Origin: an uncultured Cellulomonadaceae bacterium
Lineage (GTDB): Bacteria > Actinomycetota > Actinomycetes > Actinomycetales > Cellulomonadaceae
Length of the DNA stretch: 64,000 nucleotides
Assembly: GCA_947495165.1 (NCBI GenBank)
Contig: CANLXM010000003.1
Location: 310,001 to 374,000 of the forward strand
Reading direction: 5' to 3'
Shown here: in pieces, positions 42,572 through 50,956 of the stretch
How the letters are laid out: each line of letters begins with the position of its first letter
Numbering within the stretch: the first letter of the stretch is position 1
Program-made: the position numbers and the translations under genes
Notes under the pieces: generated by a model
Databases searched by the model: none
Told to the model about the DNA's origin: nothing
The model's input: the letters and a program-made list of their open reading frames with translations, nothing else

Positions 42572-43897
42572 CTACTCGGCAGGCGCCGGTGGAGGCGGGT
42601 TCAGGAGCGCTGCCGCGAGCGGCGCGGCGAGCAGGTCCACCTGCCAGGGGCGCGCCCCGCGGCCGGTCAGGAACGCCGCGACGCTCGCGGCGTCGATCGG
42701 CGTCGGCGGGGTCCAGCACAGCCGGCGCAGCGCGTCGGGCTGGAGCAGGTTCTCCAGCGGCGTTCCGTGCTCGGCCGAGGCCGCAGCGACGACGGCCCGG
42801 GCGGCCTCGAGCCGGACCGCGGCGGCGGGATCACGGTCCGCCCAGGCGCGGGGCGGCGGAGGCGCGTCGGAACGGGGGCCGCGGGTGCTGGGCAGCTCGT
42901 CCTCCGGCAGCGCCATGGCGCGGTCGATCGCCGCCATCCACAGCGTCGCCCGCCGTTGCGTGCCGCGCCCCGAGAAGGCGGGCAGGGCGACCAGCTGAGG
43001 GAGCGTGCGTGGCAGCACGGTGGCGGCCGCGACGATCGCGCGGTCGGGCAGGACACGACCGGGGGAGATGTCTCGCTTGCGGGCGTTGTCCTCGCGGGTG
43101 GCCCACAGCTCGCGGACGACGGCGAGCTGGCGACGGCCGCGCAGCGCGTGCGTGCCCGACACCCGGCGCCACGGGTCGACGCGCGGCGCTGGCGGTGCGG
43201 CCAGGCGCACGGCCTCGAACTCCTGGCGGGCCCACTCGGCCTTGCCTGCCGCCTCCAGCCGCTCGGCCATGCGGTCGCGGAGCTCGACGAGGACCTCGAC
43301 GTCGAGTGCCGCATAGCGGAGCCAGTCCTCGGGGAGCGGCCGGGTCGACCAGTCCACCGCGGAGTGCTCCTTGGCGAGGCCCAGCCCCAGGACCTCGGCG
43401 ACGACGGCCGCGAGGCCGACGCGCTCAAGACCGAGGAGACGCGCCGCGAGCTCCGTGTCGAAGATCGCTGTGGGGACGAGTCCCTGCTCGGCGAGAGCCG
43501 CGAGGTCCTGCGACGCCGCGTGCAGCACCCACTCGACCCCGTCGAGGGCCTCGTTGAGCGCGGACAGGTCGGGCAGGGCGGCGGGGTCGATCAACGCCGT
43601 CCCCGCGCCCGCACGCCGGAGCTGGACGAGGAAGTTGTGCTGCCCGTAGCGGTACCCCGAGGCGCGCTCGGCGTCGACCGCGACCGGGCCGTGTCCCTGC
43701 GCGAACGCGGCGACCACGCGCGCGAGGGCCTCGGGCGTCGCGACGACGGGTGGGATGCCGTCGGCCGGCTCGCGCAGCGGCGTGGTGTCCGGTGCGTCGG
43801 TGGCCTCGGCCTCCGCGCCGGGCGTCGTGCCGGGGGAGACCGTCGTGTCGAGCGCTGGGCTCGGCGCCGTGGGGCCCGTGGTGTCTGCGTCAGTCAT
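42572..43897 (-). CDS. rnd: Ribonuclease D with HRDC domain
   Basis: 441 residues. A low-complexity acidic N-terminus (1-50) precedes a DEDDy 3'-5' exonuclease: Asp75 and Glu77 (AVDAERA), Asp131 (HAASQDLAAL), and Tyr195 with Asp199 (RYAALDVEV). An HRDC domain follows (about 250-330). It trims tRNA and other RNA 3' ends. It lies 48 bases downstream of the DUF3000 gene, a pairing I recall in M. tuberculosis (Rv2680/Rv2681). Confidence 0.9.
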   Translation of the reverse strand: MTDADTTGPTAPSPALDTTVSPGTTPGAEAEATDAPDTTPLREPADGIPPVVATPEALARVVAAFAQGHGPVAVDAERASGYRYGQHNFLVQLRRAGAGTALIDPAALPDLSALNEALDGVEWVLHAASQDLAALAEQGLVPTAIFDTELAARLLGLERVGLAAVVAEVLGLGLAKEHSAVDWSTRPLPEDWLRYAALDVEVLVELRDRMAERLEAAGKAEWARQEFEAVRLAAPPAPRVDPWRRVSGTHALRGRRQLAVVRELWATREDNARKRDISPGRVLPDRAIVAAATVLPRTLPQLVALPAFSGRGTQRRATLWMAAIDRAMALPEDELPSTRGPRSDAPPPPRAWADRDPAAAVRLEAARAVVAAASAEHGTPLENLLQPDALRRLCWTPPTPIDAASVAAFLTGRGARPWQVDLLAAPLAAALLNPPPPAPAE

Positions 43898-43945
43898 GGT
43901 CCTGCCGGGTTCGATAGAGGTGGGGAAGCAGTGCGGCGGGCACGG

Positions 43946-44521
43946 TCAGCGCCGGCGCTCGAAGGCGGCCACGCCCTCGGGCAAGGGCGGGAGACCGCCG
44001 CAGGTGGCGAGCGCGTCGGTCCATGCGGCCAGGTGTGGGCCGAGGTTGGGACCCTCGGGGCTCCACGAGGCGCGGATCTCCAGCTCGGACGTGGACCCGC
44101 GCTCGGTGAGGCCGCCGAACGAGTCGTTGATGACCCGCGTGACCGAACCCGCCAGGCCGAGCGCCACGGCGTCGTGCGCCCCGAGGGCGTCCGTGAGCCA
44201 GCTCCACGCGACGTCCCCGAGCATCGGGTCCGACGCCAGCTCGGTCTCGACCTTGGTCCGGAGCATCGCGACGACCCGGAAGGTGCCGTGCCAGCCGTCC
44301 TGGCCGGCCGCGTCGTGGAGCACGACGAAGCGTCCGTCTGCGAGGTCGTCCTCGACTCCGGGCTGCGTGAGCGTTCCGGTGAGGGCCACGGTGAACGGAG
44401 CGATGCGTGCTGGTCCGGGGACCTCTTCGAGCAAGACCTCGGGACGACGCCGCGCGGCGTCGCGCAAGGACCTCAGCGCGTGCAGGAACGGCTCGGGTGC
44501 CCGGGCGCCTGCAGTGCTCAT
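43946..44521 (-). CDS. DUF3000 family protein
   Basis: 191 residues, soluble, function unknown. Conserved stretches are FLHALRSLRDAARRRPEVLL, DGRFVVLHDAAGQDGWHGTF and DVAWSWLTDALGAHDA. The ATG at 44521 is used because MSTAGARAPEPFLHAL places the first conserved helix correctly; TACGCT on the minus strand at 44532-44537 could be its -10. Always found next to rnd and dxs in actinobacteria in my recollection, which hints at RNA metabolism without proof. Confidence 0.78.
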   Translation of the reverse strand: MSTAGARAPEPFLHALRSLRDAARRRPEVLLEEVPGPARIAPFTVALTGTLTQPGVEDDLADGRFVVLHDAAGQDGWHGTFRVVAMLRTKVETELASDPMLGDVAWSWLTDALGAHDAVALGLAGSVTRVINDSFGGLTERGSTSELEIRASWSPEGPNLGPHLAAWTDALATCGGLPPLPEGVAAFERRR

Positions 44522-44639
44522 CACACCAGGCAGCGTAGGACTCGCCACCGACAAACGTCGGGCGGCGCGCGGGAGGAGGGCGGACCGAGGCGGGCAGGAC
44601 ACATGCTGGGACCTCAGGTGCGCACAGGGCGCGCGCCGC

Positions 44640-44645
44640 TAGGCT
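44640..44645 (+). promoter_or_regulatory. Candidate -10 element for gnd
   Basis: TAGGCT, followed by a leader of about 60 bases that ends in AGGGAGC before the ATG at 44713. No clear -35. It lies in the 191-bp region divergent from DUF3000; I see no other signal there. Confidence 0.4.
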
Positions 44646-44712
44646 GGACGAGGAAGCGCGACCGGGGACACGCCTCAGGTCGACCAGGACGATGCATAGG
44701 GAGCTTGCTCGG

Positions 44713-46152
44713 ATGACTGCACGCGCACAGATCGGTGTCACGGGCCTCGCGGTCATGGGTCGCAACCTCGCGCGCAACTTCGCGCGGCACGGGTACACCG
44801 TCGCGGTGCACAACCGGTCGTTCGGGCGCACCCAGTCGCTGATCGCCGACCACGGCGACGACGGCGACTTCGTCCCGTCCGAGTCCATGGCCGACTTCGT
44901 CGCGTCCCTGGCCCGCCCCCGCAAGGTCGTCATCATGGTCAAGGCGGGCGCCGCGACCGACGCGGTCATCGCCGAGCTCGTCCCGCTCCTGGAAGAGGGC
45001 GACATCGTCATCGACGCCGGCAACGCCCACTTCCCCGACACCCGCCGTCGTGAGGCCGAGCTCCGCGCCCACGGCCTGCACTTCGTCGGCACGGGTGTCT
45101 CGGGCGGCGAGGAGGGCGCGCTCAACGGCCCGTCGATCATGCCCGGCGGCTCGGTCGAGTCCTACGAGTGGCTCGGCCCCATCTTCGAGGACATCTCCGC
45201 CAAGGTCGACGGCGTCCCGTGCTGCACGCACGTGGGGGCCGACGGCGCAGGCCACTTCGTCAAGATGGTGCACAACGGCATCGAGTACGCGGACATGCAG
45301 CTCATCGCGGAGGCCTACGACCTCCTCAAGCAGGGGCTCGGCGCCTCGGCCGCGGAGATCGGCGAGATCTTCGCGCAGTGGAACACCGGTGACCTCGAGT
45401 CGTTCCTGATCGAGATCACCGCCGAGGTCCTCGCGCACACCGACCCCGAGACGGGCGCGGCGTTCGTCGACGTCGTCCTGGACCGCGCGGAGCAGAAGGG
45501 CACCGGCCGCTGGACCGTGCAGAACGCGCTCGACCTGGGGGTCCCGATCACGGGCATCGCCGAGGCCACCTTCGCGCGCGCCCTCTCGGGTTCCGTGCCG
45601 CAGCGGGAGGCCGCGGTGGGCACCCTCGTCGCCGACGCCGCCAGCTGGGACGTGACGGACCGCGAGGCGTTCATCGAGGACGTCCGGCTCGCGCTGTACG
45701 CGTCGAAGGTCGTCGCGTACTCGCAGGGCTTCGACCAGATCGCCGCGGCCTCCGCCGAGTTCGGCTGGAACATCGACCGGGGTGCGATGGCGCGGATCTG
45801 GCGGGGCGGCTGCATCATCCGCGCCCGCTTCCTCAACCGCATCACCGAGGCGTACGAGCGCACCCCCGACCTCCCCCTGCTGCTCGCGGACGAGTACTTC
45901 ACGGCCGCGGTCGGCAACGGTGTCGCGGCCTGGCGCCGGATCGTGTCGCAGGCGGCGCTCAACGGCGTTCCCACGCCGGCGTTCTCCTCGTCGCTCGCGT
46001 ACTACGACGGCGTGCGCGCCGAGCGTCTGCCGGCGAACCTGATCCAGGCGCAGCGGGACTTCTTCGGTGCCCACACCTACCAGCGCACCGACCGCGCGGG
46101 CGTGTTCCACACGGAGTGGACCACCGACCGCTCGCAGACCCAGGAGTCCTGA
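44713..46152 (+). CDS. gnd: 6-phosphogluconate dehydrogenase, decarboxylating
   Basis: 479 residues. Oxidative pentose-phosphate pathway: 6-phosphogluconate plus NADP to ribulose 5-phosphate, CO2 and NADPH. The coenzyme loop is GLAVMG (11-16) with NRSFGRT (34-40), the NADP-type Arg/Ser pair. The active site shows GTGVSGGEEGALNGPSIMPG and GAGHFVKMVHNGIEYADMQ, and the C-terminal tail ends HTEWTTD. The start at 44713 follows AGGGAGC. The ATP-grasp gene begins at the very next base after the stop, so the two are read from one mRNA. Confidence 0.95.
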   Translation: MTARAQIGVTGLAVMGRNLARNFARHGYTVAVHNRSFGRTQSLIADHGDDGDFVPSESMADFVASLARPRKVVIMVKAGAATDAVIAELVPLLEEGDIVIDAGNAHFPDTRRREAELRAHGLHFVGTGVSGGEEGALNGPSIMPGGSVESYEWLGPIFEDISAKVDGVPCCTHVGADGAGHFVKMVHNGIEYADMQLIAEAYDLLKQGLGASAAEIGEIFAQWNTGDLESFLIEITAEVLAHTDPETGAAFVDVVLDRAEQKGTGRWTVQNALDLGVPITGIAEATFARALSGSVPQREAAVGTLVADAASWDVTDREAFIEDVRLALYASKVVAYSQGFDQIAAASAEFGWNIDRGAMARIWRGGCIIRARFLNRITEAYERTPDLPLLLADEYFTAAVGNGVAAWRRIVSQAALNGVPTPAFSSSLAYYDGVRAERLPANLIQAQRDFFGAHTYQRTDRAGVFHTEWTTDRSQTQES

Positions 46153-47421
46153 GTGGCGCCAGTCGGTCCTGCCGGGCGCACCGGGAACGTCATCCCGGTC
46201 GCCGTCGGCGGCGACATCGGCGTGTACGCGCTCCTGCGTGCGTTCCACGAGCAGTACGGGACGCCGGGGATCGTGCTGTCCTCGGTCGCGACGCGGGCGA
46301 TGGCCGGTTCGACGTTCGTCACGAACGTCGTGGTTCCCGGGCTCGACGACCCGGAGACGCTGCTGGGCGCGCTCGAGCAGATCGCGGCGGACCACCCTGG
46401 GCTCCGGCTCGTGCTGCTGACGAACGCCGACTGGTACGTGCGGACGATCGTGGAGCACCGCGAGCGGCTCGAAGAGCACTACCTCGTGCCGTTCTGCTCG
46501 CTCGACGTCCTGGAGACGGTGTCGAGCAAGGAGGGCTTCGCCGCGGTCTGCGACGAGCTCGGCATCCCGACGCCGCGCACCGTCCCCGTGCACGTCCCGG
46601 ACCTCGGTGGCTCGCGCGACGCCGTCGCGGCCCTCGAGGTCGACCTGACGTACCCGGTCGTCGCCAAGCCGTCGTCGAGCGCGGAGTACTACTACGTCTC
46701 GTTCCCGGGCAAGCGCAAGATCCACCACGTCGAGTCCCGCGCCGAGCTCGACGAGCTCCTGGGGCACCTCGTCGACGCCGGATACCCCGGCACGTTCTTG
46801 GTGCAGGAGCTCATCGAGGGTGACGAGACCCAGATGCGCTCGCTCACCGCGTACCGCGACACCCACGGTCGGGTCACGCTGCTCGCGACCGGCCGGGTGC
46901 TCCTCGAGGAGCACACCCCCGGCACCCTCGGCATCCCGGCCGCGATCCTCACCGAGCAGTACGAGGACGCGATGGAGGCAGCGTCGCGTTTCCTCGACAA
47001 GGCCGGCTACGTCGGGTTCGCCAACTTCGACTACAAGTGGGACGCCCGGCGCGGCCAGCACGTGTACTTCGAGATGAACCCGCGCATCGGGCGCAACAAC
47101 TACTACGTGACCGCGGCCGGGGCGAACCCGGCGCGCGTGCTCGTGGAGGACGTCGTCCACGGCCGCCAGATCGAACCCGTGCGGGCGAGCGGTGAGGTCC
47201 TCTACACGGTGGTCCCGGTGCGCCTCCTCATGCGCTACATCCTCGATCCGGAGCTGCGCAAGCGACTCGGCGCGGTCGTGCGGAGGCGAGCCGTGGTCCA
47301 CCCGCTGCGCTACCGCCTGGACGCGTCGCTGGGCCGCCGCCTGACGATCGAGGCCATGACCGCGAACTTCTGGCGCAAGTACCGCCAGCACTACCCGCGG
47401 CCGACGCCCTCCGGGTACTGA
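46153..47421 (+). CDS. ATP-grasp carboxylate-amine ligase
   Basis: 422 residues. An N-terminal Rossmann-like preATP-grasp part (IPVAVGGDIGVYALLRAFHE) is followed by an ATP-grasp domain: VVAKPSSSAEYYYVSF for ATP, QELIEGDETQMRSL, and the metal motif YFEMNPRIGRNNYYV. The layout matches the group that includes D-aspartate ligase of enterococcal peptidoglycan, which joins D-Asp to the stem lysine. Cellulomonas-type walls have D-Asp or D-Glu bridges, so this is a candidate for bridge formation; that is inference. The GTG start follows the gnd stop with no gap. Confidence 0.78.
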   Translation: MAPVGPAGRTGNVIPVAVGGDIGVYALLRAFHEQYGTPGIVLSSVATRAMAGSTFVTNVVVPGLDDPETLLGALEQIAADHPGLRLVLLTNADWYVRTIVEHRERLEEHYLVPFCSLDVLETVSSKEGFAAVCDELGIPTPRTVPVHVPDLGGSRDAVAALEVDLTYPVVAKPSSSAEYYYVSFPGKRKIHHVESRAELDELLGHLVDAGYPGTFLVQELIEGDETQMRSLTAYRDTHGRVTLLATGRVLLEEHTPGTLGIPAAILTEQYEDAMEAASRFLDKAGYVGFANFDYKWDARRGQHVYFEMNPRIGRNNYYVTAAGANPARVLVEDVVHGRQIEPVRASGEVLYTVVPVRLLMRYILDPELRKRLGAVVRRRAVVHPLRYRLDASLGRRLTIEAMTANFWRKYRQHYPRPTPSGY

Positions 47422-47431
47422 GGAGCCGCAG

Positions 47432-48085
47432 ATGAGGCCGCTGGGTTCCGGCGAGTCGCTCGTCGACCACTGGTACGACCGCCCCGGATGGACGACGGCA
47501 ACCCGCTACCTGACGTGGCACCTGCTCCCCGCGGCTGCGGCCCTGCGCCGGTCGGTGGAAGAACACCACCGGGTCCTCGCGCACGTGGAGAACCTGGACC
47601 TCGTGCCCGTCCCGTGGCTCCACGTGACCGTGCAAGGCGTCGGGTTCGCCGACGGGGTCGGCGTGGAGGCCCGCCAGGCGGTCGTCGCGGCCGCGCGTCG
47701 TCACGTGCGTCAGCTCCCACCGGTCGAGCTGAGCCTCGCGCCGGCGGCGCCGTACCGAGAGTCGGTCGGCATGCGTGCGGGGCCGGACGCGCCGGTGCGC
47801 GCGCTGCGCGACGCCCTCCGAGCGGCAGTCCGGGAGACCCTCGGGGATCGGGGCGTCGAGGGGGACGACGACGACCAGGTCCGTCCGCACCTGAGCCTCG
47901 CGTACGCCTGCGGCGCGGTGCCCGCCGACCGGGTGCGTGCCGCCGTGGCGCCGGTGGTGGATCGCGGAGTGGACGTGCGGATCGACCGCGTGAGTCTGAT
48001 CGAGCTGCGCAAGGAGGGACACCTGTACTGCTGGCAGCGACTGGCCGACGTCGAGCTCGCGGGGGTACGGCCGGGGAGTGCTTAG
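47432..48085 (+). CDS. 2'-5' RNA ligase family (2H phosphoesterase) protein
   Basis: 217 residues with the two catalytic His motifs of the 2H superfamily: HVTVQG (about 64-69) and HLSLAY (about 154-159). Members act on 2',3'-cyclic or 2'-5' phosphodiesters in RNA or nucleotides; the true substrate here is unknown. The ATG has AGGAGCCGCAG upstream. It is probably part of the gnd transcript (10 bases after the ATP-grasp stop). The gene ends 30 bases before the convergent RibD-like gene. Confidence 0.8.
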   Translation: MRPLGSGESLVDHWYDRPGWTTATRYLTWHLLPAAAALRRSVEEHHRVLAHVENLDLVPVPWLHVTVQGVGFADGVGVEARQAVVAAARRHVRQLPPVELSLAPAAPYRESVGMRAGPDAPVRALRDALRAAVRETLGDRGVEGDDDDQVRPHLSLAYACGAVPADRVRAAVAPVVDRGVDVRIDRVSLIELRKEGHLYCWQRLADVELAGVRPGSA

Positions 48086-48115
48086 CCGGAGGCGCCTGGC
48101 CGTCCTGCTGGACGA

Positions 48116-48892
48116 CTAGCGCTCGGAGCCGTCGAGCACCCAGCGGGCGAGCAGCATGCCGTCCGCGTGCAGCAGGTGCGCGAGCCGAGCGGGCCTGACC
48201 TCGCTGAAGGCCGGGCCGCCGAGGATGCGGCCCGGCCCGGCGCCCACGACCGACGGGCTCGTCGTGAGGCACAGCTCGTCGACGAGGTCGGCGGCGACGA
48301 GCGCACCCAACAGCTCCGGGCCGCCCTCGGCGAGGACGTGGTCGAGGCCGCGTGCGGCGAGGACGTCCAGCACGGCGGCGAGGTCCACCTCCGTGGCGCC
48401 GGCGACGATCGTGCGCTCGGGGTCGACGTCGGAGCCCAGTCGCTCGGCGCCCGCCTCGCTCGTGCACACCAGTGGGGGCCGGTCGACGCCGCGCAGGCCC
48501 GGGGGCAGGCTGCCCGTCCGAGTGACCACCGCGATCTCGAGCTCCGGAGCCAGCCCGGCGGCGGCACGGAGATCCTGCAGGTCGGCCGGCACACGCCACG
48601 GCCGGTACTCCTCGGCGCGTGCCGTGCCTGCCCCCACGAGCACGACGTCCGACAGCGCGCGCAGGATGCGGAAGACGCGCCAGTCGGCGGGGCCGTTGAT
48701 CGATCCCGAGCGCCGGTCGGGCCCCCACGCGGCACCGTCGATCGTCGCGATCATGTTGGCGCGCACGAGCGGTCCGTCCCCCGGCACCCGGAACAGCGCA
48801 CCCAGGTCGGGCTCGCCGGCGTGCACCTCGATCGTGCGCGGAGCGTCGGGGCCAAGCAGCAGGTCGAGCGGGGGGAGGACGCGAGCAGCCAT
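48116..48892 (-). CDS. RibD C-terminal / pyrimidine reductase family protein
   Basis: 258 residues with the dihydrofolate-reductase-like fold of the RibD reductase domain: RANMIATIDGAAWGP, RILRALSDVVLVGAGTARAE, LDHVLAEGGPELLGALVAAD and ELCLTTSPSVVG. No deaminase domain is present. It could reduce the riboflavin intermediate or, like the related M. tuberculosis Rv2671, act on dihydrofolate; NADPH use is expected. It is divergent from zapE over 80 bases. Confidence 0.85.
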   Translation of the reverse strand: MAARVLPPLDLLLGPDAPRTIEVHAGEPDLGALFRVPGDGPLVRANMIATIDGAAWGPDRRSGSINGPADWRVFRILRALSDVVLVGAGTARAEEYRPWRVPADLQDLRAAAGLAPELEIAVVTRTGSLPPGLRGVDRPPLVCTSEAGAERLGSDVDPERTIVAGATEVDLAAVLDVLAARGLDHVLAEGGPELLGALVAADLVDELCLTTSPSVVGAGPGRILGGPAFSEVRPARLAHLLHADGMLLARWVLDGSER

Positions 48893-48958
48893 GCTCGCAC
48901 CCTATCCGCGCCGACGGAGATCACGCCTGACGGGTCCGCGGGAGCGTCGGCGGGCACG

Positions 48959-48964
48959 TAACCT
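48959..48964 (+). promoter_or_regulatory. Candidate -10 element for zapE
   Basis: TAACCT, 8 bases before the GTG at 48973, with no ribosome-binding site. This leaderless geometry is the main reason for preferring that start over a TTG two codons earlier. Confidence 0.5.
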
Positions 48965-48972
48965 GGTTGCTC

Positions 48973-50022
48973 GTGAGTCCCTCGTCCCCGCGCTCCTTGG
49001 TCGACGTCCGTCCCGCCGTGGGCCGCGAACGCCTCCTGGCCGACCTCGTCCCGCCTCGGCACTTCGCCGAGGCCACCTTCGCCTCGTACGTGCCGGACCC
49101 GGCTCATCCCAGCCAGCAGCGCGCTCTGCAGCGCCTCGCCGAGGTGGCCGAGGCGCTCGCACCGTCGCGCGGCTTCGGCAGCTGGCTGCGGCGGCGTCCC
49201 GCGCCCCCTGCGGTCTACCTGGACGGTGGCTTCGGCGTCGGCAAGACGCACCTGCTGGCGGCGCTCGCGCACGCGGTGGGGACCGAGCGCACCGCGTTCG
49301 GGACGTTCGTGGAGTACACCAATCTCGTGGGTGCGCTCGGGTTCGCCGCCACGGTTGACGCGTTGAGCGAGCACGCCCTGGTGTGCATCGACGAGTTCGA
49401 GCTGGACGACCCGGGGGACACCGTCCTGATGAGCCGGCTGCTGCGCGAGCTCGCCGACCGCGACGTCGCCCTCGCCGCGACCTCCAACACGCTGCCGGGC
49501 TCCCTCGGTGAGGGCAGGTTCGCCGCGGAGGACTTCCTGCGTGAGATCCAGGCGCTCGCCGCGCGCTTCGAGGTGCTGCGGGTCGACGGCGAGGACTATC
49601 GCCACCGGCCGGTCGTCACCGACGCGGGCGGGCTGTCCGACGACGCCGTCCGGGCCGGCACGGCAGGTCACCCGGGCGCTACCTGCGACCTGTTCGACGA
49701 CCTGCTCGGGCACCTGAGCACCGTGCACCCGAGCCGGTACAGCGCGCTGCTCGACGGGGTGACGCTCGTCGGCCTGCGTGGTGTGCGGACCGTTGAGCGC
49801 CAGGACGAGGCGCTGCGGCTCGTCGTGCTCGTCGACCGGCTCTACGACCGCGACGTGCCCGTGCTGCTGGGTGGGAGCGGGCTGCACGACCTCTTCACCC
49901 CCGCGATGCTCGCTGGTGGGTACCGCAAGAAGTACTACCGGACCCTCTCCCGGCTGGGCGCGCTCGAGACGATGGGTCGCGAGGTCGCGGGCGTCAGTGC
50001 GGGAGATCGTCCGACGCGCTGA
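48973..50022 (+). CDS. zapE: Cell division protein ZapE (AFG1-like ATPase)
   Basis: 349 residues. P-loop ATPase of the AFG1/ZapE family: Walker A GGFGVGKT (85-92), Walker B ALVCIDEFELDD (Asp140, Glu141), then sensor AATSNTLPGSL. E. coli ZapE acts on FtsZ during constriction; the actinobacterial role is not defined. The C-terminal region ends GLHDLFTPAMLAGGYRKKYY. Its last 29 bases overlap the convergent ppk2 gene. Confidence 0.87.
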   Translation: MSPSSPRSLVDVRPAVGRERLLADLVPPRHFAEATFASYVPDPAHPSQQRALQRLAEVAEALAPSRGFGSWLRRRPAPPAVYLDGGFGVGKTHLLAALAHAVGTERTAFGTFVEYTNLVGALGFAATVDALSEHALVCIDEFELDDPGDTVLMSRLLRELADRDVALAATSNTLPGSLGEGRFAAEDFLREIQALAARFEVLRVDGEDYRHRPVVTDAGGLSDDAVRAGTAGHPGATCDLFDDLLGHLSTVHPSRYSALLDGVTLVGLRGVRTVERQDEALRLVVLVDRLYDRDVPVLLGGSGLHDLFTPAMLAGGYRKKYYRTLSRLGALETMGREVAGVSAGDRPTR

Positions 50023-50917
50023 GCCGCTCGAGCTCGTGGGCGACGTCGAAGTCGGCCGTCGGCCACGCGAGCTCCAGTCCGCGCAGGGCCTCGAGCAGCA
50101 GCTCGCCGACCGCCAGACGCGCGAACCACTTGCGGTCCGCGGGCACCAGGTGCCAGGGTGCGTGCTCGGTGCTCGTGGCGCGGATCGCCTCCGCGTACAC
50201 GCGCCGGTACTCGGGCCACTCGACGCGGGCGTCGATGTCCCCGGGGTTGTACTTCCAGTGCTTCTCGGGCCGTTCGAGGCGCTCGCGCAGCCGCGCGCCC
50301 TGCTCGTCGTACGACACGGCCATCGCCACCTTGATGATCGTCGTACCGGACTCGACGAGCTTGCGCTCGAACCGGTTGATCTCCTCGAACCTCGCGGGGA
50401 CCTCGGCCTCATCGACCAAGCCGCGGACGCGGGTGACGAGCACGTCCTCGTAGTGCGACCGGTCGAAGACGCCGATCTGGCCGGGGCGGGGGAGTGCGCG
50501 CCGGACGCGCCACAGGTAGTGGTGGCGCAGCTCCTCCGGCGTCGGGACGCCGAACGAACGCAGGGCCACACCCTGGGGGTCGACCAGGCCCAGGACGTGG
50601 CGGACGATGCCGCCCTTGCCGGCGGTGTCCATGCCCTGCAGCACCAGCAGCACCGACCGGTCACCGCCGGTGCGGCCGTGCGCGTAGAGACGTTCCTGAA
50701 GGTCGGACAGCTCGTCCGCGCGGGCGGCCAGGTGCACGGCGGCGGCCGCCTTGTCCCCGTCCCACCCGGGTGTGGCGCGCTCGTCGACGTCGTCCCAGCT
50801 GAAGTCCGGACCGACGCGCAGAGCGGCCGAGGTCGGGACCTCGACGCGCTGCTCCTTGGGCCCCGTCTCCTTCTTGTCCTTGGCGTCCTTCTTCTTGTCG
50901 CTCTTACTCTTCGCCAT
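49994..50917 (-). CDS. ppk2: Polyphosphate kinase 2 family protein
   Basis: 307 residues. Transfers phosphate between polyphosphate and nucleotides. The N-terminal 25 residues are a Lys/Asp-rich tail. The P-loop is QGMDTAGKGG (94-103); the lid and Walker B region reads FDRSHYEDVL (151-160), and NRFERKLVESG follows. One PPK2 domain, as in class I enzymes; whether it makes ATP, GTP or AMP/ADP products cannot be read from motifs alone. The ATG has GAGGTG upstream. It follows treZ on the same strand after 39 bases, so it may share the glycogen/trehalose transcript. Confidence 0.9.
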   Translation of the reverse strand: MAKSKSDKKKDAKDKKETGPKEQRVEVPTSAALRVGPDFSWDDVDERATPGWDGDKAAAAVHLAARADELSDLQERLYAHGRTGGDRSVLLVLQGMDTAGKGGIVRHVLGLVDPQGVALRSFGVPTPEELRHHYLWRVRRALPRPGQIGVFDRSHYEDVLVTRVRGLVDEAEVPARFEEINRFERKLVESGTTIIKVAMAVSYDEQGARLRERLERPEKHWKYNPGDIDARVEWPEYRRVYAEAIRATSTEHAPWHLVPADRKWFARLAVGELLLEALRGLELAWPTADFDVAHELERLSASDDLPH

Positions 50918-50956
50918 GGTGCACCTCGCTCTGGAGTGGGGAGTGGGACGTGCAGG

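Noticed and set aside
44614..47391. 925-codon open frame on the minus strand antisense to gnd and the ATP-grasp gene
   Set aside because: Low-complexity translation, no start signal, and the plus-strand genes have clear catalytic motifs.
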